Shown here: positions 1 through 7,078 of the stretch, in pieces
Layout of the letters: each line of letters opens with the position of its first letter
How positions within the stretch are numbered: the stretch's first letter is position 1
Source of the DNA: Gammaproteobacteria bacterium
GTDB lineage: Bacteria > Pseudomonadota > Gammaproteobacteria > DRLM01
NCBI GenBank assembly: GCA_015490395.1
Contig: WFXX01000027.1
Location: forward strand, 1-22,102
Direction: 5' to 3'
DNA: 22,102 nt
Notes under the pieces: model-generated
Told to the model about the DNA's origin: nothing
What the model saw: the letters and a program-made list of their open reading frames with translations, nothing else
The model's database searches: none
Program-made: the position numbers and the translations under genes

Positions 1-800
1 CCATGACGCGCTATCCCGGGAAGGCCCACGCCTTCCCGCCGGGGGTGGAGGGGGTGGTGGGGGACCTGGACAAGCCGGCCACGCTGGCGATGGCCTTCTC
101 CGGGGTGCAGCGCCTGTTCCTGGTCACCCCTTTGTCCCAGCGGGAGACGGAGCAGGGCCTGGCCGCCGTGGAGGCGGCCCGGGCGGCCGGCGTGCGTCGC
201 CTGGTCTACCTCTCGGTGCCCCTTGGCCCGGGGACCGAGGCCATTCCGCACTACCGAAGCAAGCTGCCCGTGGAGGAGGCCATCCGCGCCAGCGGCATCC
301 CCTATGTCATCCTGCGCGCCAACAGCTTCTTCCAGGACGACTACCTCTGGTGCCGGGCGGCGGTGATGACCTACGGGGTCTATCCCCAGCCCCTGGGCAC
401 CGTGGGACTGAACCGGGTGGACCTCCGGGACGTGGCCGATGCGGCAGTCCATGCCCTTGCCGACCCTGCCCACGAGGGCCGGGAGTACCCTGTGCACGGC
501 CCCCAGGCCCTCACCGGCCCGGAGATCGCCGAGACCTTCGCCCGGGAGCTGGGCCGGCCGGTGCACTATGCCGGCGACGACCTGGAGGCTTGGGCGCGCC
601 AGGCCCGGCACATGATGCCCGAGTGGATGGTGGCCTCCCTCAAGGCCATGTACCGCCACTTCCAGAGCCACGGCCAGCGCGCGGGCCCCGGGGAGCTGGC
701 CCTCCAGGAACAGGTGGTGGGCCATCCGCCCCGGGATTTCCCCAGCTTCGTGGCCGAGATCGTCCCCCGCTGGCGCCGGGAGATGGCCTCGGGGCGCTGA
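1..800 (+). CDS. NmrA-like NAD(P)-binding (SDR-type) protein, 5'-truncated
   Basis: The open frame runs into the left window edge. The first ATG (position 3) lies inside the reading frame at a point matching about residue 25-30 of NmrA/atypical SDR proteins, so the true start and the Gly-rich dinucleotide motif of the first strand lie outside the window. The visible part starts with a short basic stretch (MTRYPGK), as expected at the end of the second Rossmann strand. It continues with GDLDKP, FLVTPLS, a helix rich in Ala, then RRLVYLSV and YVILRANSFFQDD, all typical of the NmrA/HSCARG group of NAD(P)-sensing or quinone-reductase-like proteins. VDLRDVADAAVHAL is the usual domain-closing segment. 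About 265 of an expected roughly 285-290 residues are present. The substrate cannot be told. It is monocistronic as far as seen, with a possible terminator about 40 nt after the stop. Fold is confident; function is not. Confidence 0.8.
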   Translation, partial: MTRYPGKAHAFPPGVEGVVGDLDKPATLAMAFSGVQRLFLVTPLSQRETEQGLAAVEAARAAGVRRLVYLSVPLGPGTEAIPHYRSKLPVEEAIRASGIPYVILRANSFFQDDYLWCRAAVMTYGVYPQPLGTVGLNRVDLRDVADAAVHALADPAHEGREYPVHGPQALTGPEIAETFARELGRPVHYAGDDLEAWARQARHMMPEWMVASLKAMYRHFQSHGQRAGPGELALQEQVVGHPPRDFPSFVAEIVPRWRREMASGR

Positions 801-838
801 GCCCGGTGCTCCCCTAACCCGTGCTCCCCCCAGCTGCT

Positions 839-864
839 GAGCTGGAGGCCGGCTCTCAAGTTTT
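839..864 (+). terminator. Possible weak intrinsic terminator after the NmrA-like gene
   Basis: A 7-bp stem (839-845 with 849-855, one G-T wobble, 3-base loop) is followed six bases later by TTTT at 861-864. The stem is GC-rich and correctly placed about 40 nt after the stop codon. The T run is short and not directly adjacent, so this is a weak candidate. Confidence 0.3.
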
Positions 865-986
865 GCCCCGGCGGTCCGTTCTCCCTGACGAAGGGCCCGC
901 AACCCGTCGCTTGCGAGGCACGTCCCTTGCAGGACGCCTGGGGCGGGGCGGCGGGCCCCGCGAGGGAACGCCGGGAGGTGTCGGCC

Positions 987-1124
987 ATGATGAGCATGCT
1001 GATGGAAGCGGTGGTCCTGTCTTTCACCGTGGGCTGCATCACGGGGGCTGTGGTGGCCCTGCACCTGCGCAGCGGCCCTGCCCGGGAAAAGGCCAAGGCC
1101 TCTGCCAAACGGGTCTTGGACTGA
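987..1124 (+). CDS. Small single-pass membrane protein, 45 aa, unknown function
   Basis: I do not recognise this protein. The frame is open from 927, but the ATG at 987 has a strong Shine-Dalgarno sequence (GGGAGG at 973-978, 8-nt spacing), while the upstream start has none, so 987 is chosen. The 45 residues begin MMSMLMEAVVLSF and form one hydrophobic helix (about residues 6-27, with Cys17 and small-residue positions G16, G20 and A21). A basic, Ala/Lys-rich tail (REKAKASAKRVLD) should lie in the cytoplasm. No signal-peptidase site is obvious. It stands alone between the NmrA-like gene and the convergent gor gene, whose stop codon is 31 bp away. The good ribosome site and clean TM-plus-basic-tail layout argue for a real gene. 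Confidence 0.55.
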   Translation: MMSMLMEAVVLSFTVGCITGAVVALHLRSGPAREKAKASAKRVLD

Positions 1125-1155
1125 GGCCCGAGAGCGCGCCGGTCCCCCGTCCCGC

Positions 1156-2523
1156 TCAGCGGAGGGTGAGCAGCTCCTCCGCCAGGGTGGGATGGATGGG
1201 AAGGGTGCGTTCCAGGTCCGCCTTGGTGGCCCCCATGCGCAGGGCTACCGCGAAGCCCTGGAGGAGCTCGTCCGCGCCCGGGCCGATGACGTGGCAGCCC
1301 AGGACACGCAGATCGGGCTCCAGGCAGACCAGCTTGACCGCGGCGGGATGCCGCCGCCGGCTCAGGGCCTGGGCCAGAGGCACGAAGCGGGCCTGGAAGG
1401 TGCGCACCCTGTCCCCATAGCGCTGGCGGGCCTGCCCCTCGGTCAGGCCCACCGCCCCCAGGGGCGGGTGGGTGAAGACCACCGTGGGGATCTGGTCCGG
1501 AGGGGGCAGGGGCTTGTCCCGCCCGGCGAAGAGGCGCTCGGCCAGGGCCCGCCCTTGGGCCACTGCCACCGGCGTCAGGGCGGGCCCCCCCGTCACGTCC
1601 CCGACGGCGTAGACCCCCGGCACGTCGGTCTCCAGATGCCCGTCGGTCACCACCGCCCCGCGCCCATCCAGGCGCACCCCGGCCTCCTCCAGGCCCAGCC
1701 CGTCGCTGTTGGGCCGCCTTCCCACCGCCCAGAGGAGCAGGTCGTGCTCCCCGCTGCGGCCCCCGTCGGCCCCGAGGAGCGCCAAGCCTCCGGGCTCTCG
1801 CCGCTCCACCCGGACCACCTCCAGGTCGCCTGATAGATCGGCTCCCTCCTCCGCCAGGATCTCGGCCAAGGTCTCCCCTAGCATGGGGTCGAAGGCCGGC
1901 AGCAGCCGCCGCCCGCCCAGCGCCAAGGTCACCTGCCGGCCCAGGCTCAGCAGGATGCTGGCCAGCTCGGCGGCGATGTAGCCCGCGCCCACCACCACCA
2001 CCCGCTCTGGCAGCACCTCTAGATCGAAGAAGCCGTCTGAGGTCAGGCCCAGCTCCGCCCCCGGCAGCGCCGGCACCACCGGGCGGGAGCCGGTGGCCAG
2101 CACCACGTGTCGGGCCTGGAGCACGGTGCCGTCCTCCAGCTCCACCGCCCCCGGGCCGGCCAGGCGGCCCCGGAGGGGGAAGTGCCGGATCCCGGCTGCC
2201 TCCAGGTGGCGGGCGTAGAGGGCGTTGAGCCGAGCCACGCAGGCCTCGCGGCCCGTCTTGAGCCGCGTCCAGTCCAGGCGCACCGAGCCCGGCGGCAGCT
2301 CCAGGCCGTAGTCCGCGGCCTCTGCCACGGCACGCGCCACCTGGGCCGCCACCCACAGCAGCTTCTTGGGGATGCAGCCGGCGTTGACGCAGGTGCCCCC
2401 CAGCGGACGGGGGTCCACCACCGCGCAGCGGGCGCCCAGCGCCGCGGCCCGCCGGGTCACGGCCAAGCCGCCGCTGCCCCCGCCCAGGGCCACCAGGTCC
2501 CAGGAGGGTCTGGAGCGGGCCAA
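1156..2523 (-). CDS. gor: Glutathione-disulfide reductase
   Basis: A 455-residue FAD-dependent pyridine nucleotide-disulfide oxidoreductase that should reduce glutathione disulfide to GSH in the cytoplasm. It has the FAD motif GGGSGG (14-19), redox pair GGTCVNAGC (C45, C50), second Rossmann motif GAGYIA (179-184), FAD-closing AVGD (306-309), and the C-terminal IHPTLAEE with catalytic H444 and E449. DPMLGETLAEIL, IPTVVFTHPP and LLQGFAVALRMGATK follow E. coli Gor closely. The start is TTG at 2523, three bases after the aroK stop. Its Shine-Dalgarno (GGAGG, plus-strand 2532-2536, 8-nt spacing) lies inside the aroK 3' end, which decides the start and suggests coupling. Oddity: the segment normally holding the two NADPH 2'-phosphate arginines reads LGGRRLLPAFD (202-212), with Gly203 and Pro209 at those positions. 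It is the last gene of the pil-aroK unit. Length is normal (about 450). Confidence 0.92.
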   Translation of the reverse strand: MARSRPSWDLVALGGGSGGLAVTRRAAALGARCAVVDPRPLGGTCVNAGCIPKKLLWVAAQVARAVAEAADYGLELPPGSVRLDWTRLKTGREACVARLNALYARHLEAAGIRHFPLRGRLAGPGAVELEDGTVLQARHVVLATGSRPVVPALPGAELGLTSDGFFDLEVLPERVVVVGAGYIAAELASILLSLGRQVTLALGGRRLLPAFDPMLGETLAEILAEEGADLSGDLEVVRVERREPGGLALLGADGGRSGEHDLLLWAVGRRPNSDGLGLEEAGVRLDGRGAVVTDGHLETDVPGVYAVGDVTGGPALTPVAVAQGRALAERLFAGRDKPLPPPDQIPTVVFTHPPLGAVGLTEGQARQRYGDRVRTFQARFVPLAQALSRRRHPAAVKLVCLEPDLRVLGCHVIGPGADELLQGFAVALRMGATKADLERTLPIHPTLAEELLTLR

Positions 2524-2526
2524 GAA

Positions 2527-3042
2527 TCAAGCCTCCTGTCGCTCCCGCAGCTGGCGCAGGATCTCCCGCTCCACCTGGCGGGCCGTGCGCCCGGTGGTCT
2601 CTACCACCAGGTCCGCCACCGCCTCGTAGAGGGGACCCCGCTGGCGCATCAGCTCCTCCATGCGCCCCCGGCGGTCCTCGGTCTGGAGCAGGGGGCGGTG
2701 CCGGTCGCGGGCGGTGCGCTCCAGCAGCTGGTCGATGGAGGCTTTGAGGTAGATCACCGTGCCCCGGGCGGCCAGGAGACGCCGGTTGTCCGGATCCAGC
2801 ACCGCCCCACCCCCGGTGGCCAGCACGATGCCCTCGCGGGCGGTGAGCTCCTCGATGAGCCGCTTCTCCCTGCGGCGGAAGCCGGCCTCGCCCTCGACGT
2901 CGAAGATCAGCGGGATGCTGGCCCCGGTGCGCCGCTCGATCTCCTGGTCCGCGTCCACGAACTCCAGCTTCAGGGCCCGGGCCAGGCGCCGGCCCAGGGT
3001 GCTCTTGCCCGCCCCCATGGGGCCGATGAGGAAGAGGCGCAT
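2527..3042 (-). CDS. aroK: Shikimate kinase
   Basis: A 171-residue cytoplasmic kinase that phosphorylates shikimate with ATP in aromatic amino acid synthesis. Motifs appear in family order: Walker A GPMGAGKST (7-15), VDADQEIE with the Mg/shikimate aspartates D30 and D32, FRRRE (55-59) for shikimate binding, ATGGGAV (75-81), and the lid RHRPLL (114-119) followed by RQRGPLYEAVAD. Length is typical. The ATG at 3042 shares its A with the stop codon of the upstream lipoprotein gene (TGATG). No Shine-Dalgarno is visible before it, so translation probably depends on ribosomes finishing the lipoprotein. In many gammaproteobacteria aroK directly follows pilQ and precedes aroB. Here a lipoprotein gene separates it from pilQ, and gor, not aroB, follows. 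Confidence 0.95.
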   Translation of the reverse strand: MRLFLIGPMGAGKSTLGRRLARALKLEFVDADQEIERRTGASIPLIFDVEGEAGFRRREKRLIEELTAREGIVLATGGGAVLDPDNRRLLAARGTVIYLKASIDQLLERTARDRHRPLLQTEDRRGRMEELMRQRGPLYEAVADLVVETTGRTARQVEREILRQLRERQEA

Positions 3043-4808
3043 CAGTCTGCGATGCTTAGCGATATGGTAGAGACCACGCCTTTAGGCGTGGTCGCCGTGA
3101 AGAACAGGTATCCGGTATCGGGGGTGCCATCGGATTCTATGGTCACAACGACCCTGTAAGGTGCCGCCGCGCTGGAGACGGGAACGGTCCATGCGCTCGG
3201 CCCGGCGACCTGCCCGTTCGTGGTCTCCACGTTGAGAGCGGTATTGGACGGTGGCACGTTGCCGTGCACGTCGGCGACGGACACCTCAAACTGAGCCGGC
3301 GCTCGAATAGCAGGCAGCCCTGCGATGCTCAGGTCGCTGTCGTACGACGAATTGCCATTCACATCCTCGAACGGCTCACCCGGGTCGTATACCCCATTCC
3401 CATTGGAGTCGACGAACCGTTCCCGCGCCGTCAGGCTCAGCTGGGAGCTTGCCATGACGAAGGTCACAGAGGCGCCGATGCCTGTCGGTGTAACAACACA
3501 GGAACCCAGGGCAGGGTCACAAGTGATTCCGTCGAACTGGCCATTGGCCGGTGTATAGCTGTTGCTTTTATCGAAATCGTAGAAAGGTTCATTGCTGTCG
3601 CGAACGTTGTTCTCGTTGACGTCCATGTAGACTTCCGGCAAGTCCACGAAGGGTTCGCCTGCGTCCCAATAGCCGTTGGCGTTGAGGTCGCTGAAGCTTT
3701 CTTCGCCGGTGGTGTAGGCGAACACCGTGGCGCGGCCGTTCGGGGCTTTGTCCTTAGGATCTTGGCTGATCCAGGTCACGGAGCAAGTGCCAGCAACGGT
3801 ACCGCACGACGGCTGGATCGACCCCGCATTGACGGTGAAGTAGACGGTGGTGCCGTCAGGCACCGGGTTGTTGTAACGGTCGGCCAGACGAACGGTGACG
3901 GTCACCGTCGTGTCTTCGTACTCCCAGGCTTCCGGGTTAAGGTTGTCGACGGACAGGGAGAAGCTATCTTGGTCAGGCACCGACGAGGAAACCACCAGAC
4001 TGCGCGATTGTGTGGCAACGCCCTTGCCGCGCACCTTCGCTGTCACCACCACGGGCGTGGGCACGATGCCGGCCTGTACCACGGTCTGGACGGTGCCGTC
4101 GTCACCCGAGACGGCGCTGGTGGGCAGGAGCGTCAGGCCGCCCACATCGGTGCTCAACGAGAAGTCCACCGTCTGGCCCTTCATGGGCCCGCCGCTCTCG
4201 TCCAGCACCCGGAAGGTGACCACAGCGGTCTCCGTGAGCCCGGTGCCCTTGAGGGCGATGGTGGTGGGGCTGGCGGAGACGAACTGGATGGAGCCGAGAG
4301 AGGCGGCGGCCACGGTGAGGGTGGCCGAGGCGGTCAGCGTCTGCCCCTCCACGACGGCGCTGGCGTAGACGGTGTCCGTGCCCTGGCAGCCCTGGGCGCT
4401 GTAGGTGGCGGTGGCGAACCCGGTGGTGGTGGTCACCGGCGAGGTGATGCTGGCGTTGCCCGTGCCCACGCAGTCCGAGGTGAAGCTGACGTCCACGCTC
4501 TGCTGGTAGGGGTTGCCGTTGGCGTCCACCAGGGTGGCGGTGACGCTAGTGCTCCCGCCAGCGGAGAGGTTGGTCACAGCGATCTGGAGCTGGCCCTCCT
4601 GAAAGCTGGCGCCCGTGCCCTTGCCCATGCGCACCACGGCGCTGGAGGCGCCGCCGGCGTCCGGGGCGCCGGCGCCACCGCCGGCGGCAGCGCCGGGTGG
4701 GGGGCTGCTCAGGGTGCCGCTGCCGCCGCAGGCGGCCAGGGTCAAGGCGGCGATCGCTAGCGCCGCCTTGGCGGCGCCGCTCAAGGGGCTGGACAAGACG
4801 ACGCGCAT
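3042..4808 (-). CDS. Ig-like (Big-1 type) lipoprotein with calcium-loop repeats
   Basis: A 588-residue surface or periplasmic lipoprotein of unknown role. The signal peptide ends in the lipobox LAAC (C27), followed by a Gly/Ala/Pro/Ser linker to about residue 56. Ig-like beta domains of the Big-1/invasin type lie at roughly 70-168 and 172-275, a third begins near 280, and a last one covers 497-588. The central part carries Asp/Asn-rich loops resembling dockerin or EF-hand calcium sites, each ending in a GEPF- or NEPF-like turn: DLNANGYWDAGEPF (374-387), DVNENNVRDSNEPF (396-409), and DSNGNGVYDPGEPF with DVNGNSSYD (467-490). Three further Cys pairs (113/141, 335/342, 430/437) could form disulfides. 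The start has GAGGAGG, 6 nt from ATG. It lies 43 nt after pilQ and overlaps aroK by one base. The 3' half is visibly less GC-rich than the 5' half. A pilus-linked adhesin or calcium sensor is inferred from position only. Confidence 0.85.
   Translation of the reverse strand: MRVVLSSPLSGAAKAALAIAALTLAACGGSGTLSSPPPGAAAGGGAGAPDAGGASSAVVRMGKGTGASFQEGQLQIAVTNLSAGGSTSVTATLVDANGNPYQQSVDVSFTSDCVGTGNASITSPVTTTTGFATATYSAQGCQGTDTVYASAVVEGQTLTASATLTVAAASLGSIQFVSASPTTIALKGTGLTETAVVTFRVLDESGGPMKGQTVDFSLSTDVGGLTLLPTSAVSGDDGTVQTVVQAGIVPTPVVVTAKVRGKGVATQSRSLVVSSSVPDQDSFSLSVDNLNPEAWEYEDTTVTVTVRLADRYNNPVPDGTTVYFTVNAGSIQPSCGTVAGTCSVTWISQDPKDKAPNGRATVFAYTTGEESFSDLNANGYWDAGEPFVDLPEVYMDVNENNVRDSNEPFYDFDKSNSYTPANGQFDGITCDPALGSCVVTPTGIGASVTFVMASSQLSLTARERFVDSNGNGVYDPGEPFEDVNGNSSYDSDLSIAGLPAIRAPAQFEVSVADVHGNVPPSNTALNVETTNGQVAGPSAWTVPVSSAAAPYRVVVTIESDGTPDTGYLFFTATTPKGVVSTISLSIAD
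3072..3093 (-). repeat. Perfect 9-bp inverted repeat with 4-base loop inside the lipoprotein 3' end
   Basis: GACCACGCC (3072-3080) and GGCGTGGTC (3085-3093) are perfectly complementary around TTTA. On the coding strand this encodes the segment TTPKGVV near the C-terminus of the lipoprotein and ends 29 nt before the aroK ATG. There is no U run, so it is not a standard terminator. It may be an RNA-stability hairpin or the remnant of a mobile-element end. Confidence 0.6.
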
Positions 4809-4851
4809 GGTCTGCCTCCTCGAAGCGCTGCGGTGTGTCGTGCGCGAAGCC

Positions 4852-7074
4852 TTAGCGGGCCTGCAGACCTTCCTTCAGGATCTTGGGCGTGACGAAGATG
4901 AGCAGCTCCGCCTTCTTGTTCACCCGGGAGGTGCTCCGAAACAGGGCCCCTACCACGGGAAGATCCCCGAGCAGGGGCACCTTGCTGGCCTGCTGGGTGC
5001 GGGTCTGCTCGTAGATGCCGCCGAGCACTACGGTCTCGCCGTTGTCCACCAGCACCTGGGTGTTGACCTCCCGAGTGTTGACCGAGGGCACACCCTGGAA
5101 GACCTCTCCCACGCTGTCCTTGTTAACCTTGAGATCCATGATGATCCGGTCGTCCGGGGTAATCTGGGGCGTGACCTCCAGGCTGAGCACGGCCTTCTTG
5201 AAGGAGACGGCGGTGGCGCCGCTGGCGGCTGCCTGCTGGTAGGGGATCTCCACACCCTGCTCGATGAGGGCCGCTTTCTGGTTGGCGGTGATCACCCGAG
5301 GGCTGGAGATGATCTCGCCTCGCCCCTCGGCTTGGAGGGCCGAGAGCTCCAGGTCCACCAGATAGTCCTTGCCGAGGATGGCCAGGGCGAAGCGTCCGGC
5401 TGGGCTCTGCACCGGCAGGCTGACGCTGAGCCGGTCGCCTAGGGTCGGCACGCCCACTGGCAGGGGCTGGCCTGTGCTGCCGATGTTGGCTAGGGCACGG
5501 CTCACCAGGGCATCGGTGCCCTCGGCCGAACCGGAGAAGGCGGCTAGGCCGTCGTTGCCGTTCTTGCGGGCGGCCGAGACCCCGAAGCGCATGCCCAGCT
5601 CCCGGGAGAAATCGTCGTTGGCGATGACGATGCGCGATGCGATGAGCACCTGGCGTACGGGGCGGTCCAGGCGGGCCACCACCTTGCGGATGGCCTCCAG
5701 GGAGGCAGCGGTGTCGCGCACCAGGAGGGTGTTGGTGCGCTCGTCCACCGTCACCGTGCCCCGTTCCGAGAGGAGGCTGTTCTCCTTGGAGCGGATGAGG
5801 GCCGCCAGGTCCGCGGCCTTGGCGTAGTTGATCTGCAGGATCTCCGAGCGCAGGGGCTCGAGCTTGGCAATCTGCTCGCGGGCTTCTAGCTCCTGCTTCT
5901 CCCGCGCGGCCAGCTCCTCGTTAGGGGCCACCAGGATCACGTTGCCTAGGCGCCGCATTCCCAGGCCTTTCGTGCGTAGGATGATGTCCAGGGCCTGGTC
6001 CCAAGGCACGTCCTTCAGACGGAGGCTGAGGCCTCCCTGCACGGAGTCGCTGACCACCATGTTGAGACCGGTGAAGTCGGCGATGACCTGCAAGGCGGCA
6101 CGCACATCGATGTCCTGGAAGTTGAGGGAGAGCTTGCGCCCGGTGTAACGGGGCTGCCTGGCCGCGCCGTCTGTGGCCTGCTCGACCCGCTTGGGCCGGA
6201 TCTCCACCACGAAGCGTCCATCGGTCTGATAGGCCAGGGACTCGAAGGCGCCCCGGGCCCGGATCTCCAGGCGACTGGAGCCGTCCTCGCCGTAGGCATC
6301 CACCGTCAGCACCGGGGTGGCGAAGTCGGTCACGTCTAGACGCCGCTCCAGGGCCTCGGGCAGCCGGGTGCCGGGGAAGCTCACCACCACCAGGGAGCCC
6401 CGGCGGTCCACGTCCACCGGCACCGCCGGGTCGGAGAGGGTTACCAGCACCCGGCCCTCGCCATCCGGGCCGCGCCGGAAGTCCACCTCCTCGATGGAGG
6501 GGCCGGCCAGCCTGACGCCGGACCCGGCCTCTCCCTCCGCCGGGCCGGGACCCTGCTCCCTGGTGGCCTCGCCGGCGGCGCGGGCCGCGGCCACCTCCGT
6601 GCCCTCCAACACGAGGATCAGCCGCCCGTCCTCCCGCTGCAGCCGATAGGTCGCCGGCTGCACCAGGGTCACCACCACGCGGGTGCGGCCTCCGGCCTCG
6701 ACGGCAGTGACCGCCCGCACCGGCCCCTTGCCCACAGCCAAGGTCTTGCGTGGCAAGGCGCTGCGCACGCCGGGGAAGTCCAGGGCGATGCGTGGCGGCT
6801 GCTCGGTGGCGAAGCTGCGCGGCTCGCCCGGCGGGGCGGAGAAGCGCAGCTCGATGCCCACCCGCTCCCCGGGCAGGCTCACGGCGCGCACCGCCTCCAG
6901 CCTCGGAGGCACGGCCGGAGTCGGGCCCTCGCCGGCGAGCGCTGCTCGCCCGGCCAAGGCGGCCAACACCGCCAAGGCCGCCGCGAGCAGGCCCCGCATC
7001 CCCCCACGGGTCCCTCTCGGCCCGGGCCGGGCCCGGGCCCCCCAACGGGTGCTCCACAGGTGGTTGCCTTCCAT
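4852..7074 (-). CDS. pilQ: Type IV pilus outer-membrane secretin PilQ
   Basis: A 740-residue secretin forming the outer-membrane gate through which the type IV pilus passes. After the signal segment (hydrophobic core in MRGLLAAALAVLAALAG, residues 26-42) come two AMIN domains (about 58-158 and 190-292) that bind peptidoglycan. A secretin N0/STN domain (about 313-387) and an N1 domain (about 405-475) follow, then the secretin barrel (about 480-735). The barrel has the hallmark VPLLGDLPVVGALFRS and the terminal ELLIFVTPKIL. I chose ATG 7074 because GGAG lies 7 nt upstream and it begins 4 nt after the pilP stop. A start at 6999 (MRGLLAAA) would give a more compact signal peptide and cannot be excluded. 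The frame extends upstream to 7131, but that part overlaps pilP. Confidence 0.95.
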   Translation of the reverse strand: MEGNHLWSTRWGARARPGPRGTRGGMRGLLAAALAVLAALAGRAALAGEGPTPAVPPRLEAVRAVSLPGERVGIELRFSAPPGEPRSFATEQPPRIALDFPGVRSALPRKTLAVGKGPVRAVTAVEAGGRTRVVVTLVQPATYRLQREDGRLILVLEGTEVAAARAAGEATREQGPGPAEGEAGSGVRLAGPSIEEVDFRRGPDGEGRVLVTLSDPAVPVDVDRRGSLVVVSFPGTRLPEALERRLDVTDFATPVLTVDAYGEDGSSRLEIRARGAFESLAYQTDGRFVVEIRPKRVEQATDGAARQPRYTGRKLSLNFQDIDVRAALQVIADFTGLNMVVSDSVQGGLSLRLKDVPWDQALDIILRTKGLGMRRLGNVILVAPNEELAAREKQELEAREQIAKLEPLRSEILQINYAKAADLAALIRSKENSLLSERGTVTVDERTNTLLVRDTAASLEAIRKVVARLDRPVRQVLIASRIVIANDDFSRELGMRFGVSAARKNGNDGLAAFSGSAEGTDALVSRALANIGSTGQPLPVGVPTLGDRLSVSLPVQSPAGRFALAILGKDYLVDLELSALQAEGRGEIISSPRVITANQKAALIEQGVEIPYQQAAASGATAVSFKKAVLSLEVTPQITPDDRIIMDLKVNKDSVGEVFQGVPSVNTREVNTQVLVDNGETVVLGGIYEQTRTQQASKVPLLGDLPVVGALFRSTSRVNKKAELLIFVTPKILKEGLQAR

Positions 7075-7078
7075 CCTG

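Noticed and set aside
3..5. ATG as the start of the NmrA-like protein
   Set aside because: The Gly-rich first Rossmann motif is missing and the frame is open to the window edge, so this ATG is internal.
566..2530. Long minus-strand frame of 654 codons
   Set aside because: It overlaps gor in another frame and runs antisense over the NmrA-like and small-protein genes; composition is Gly/Arg/Pro-rich, as expected from non-coding frames in very GC-rich DNA, with no motif.
3264..4760. Plus-strand frame of 498 codons opposite the lipoprotein gene
   Set aside because: Antisense shadow: the minus strand has a signal peptide, lipobox, Ig-like domains and a good ribosome site, while the plus-strand product is His/Gly/Ala-rich without motifs.
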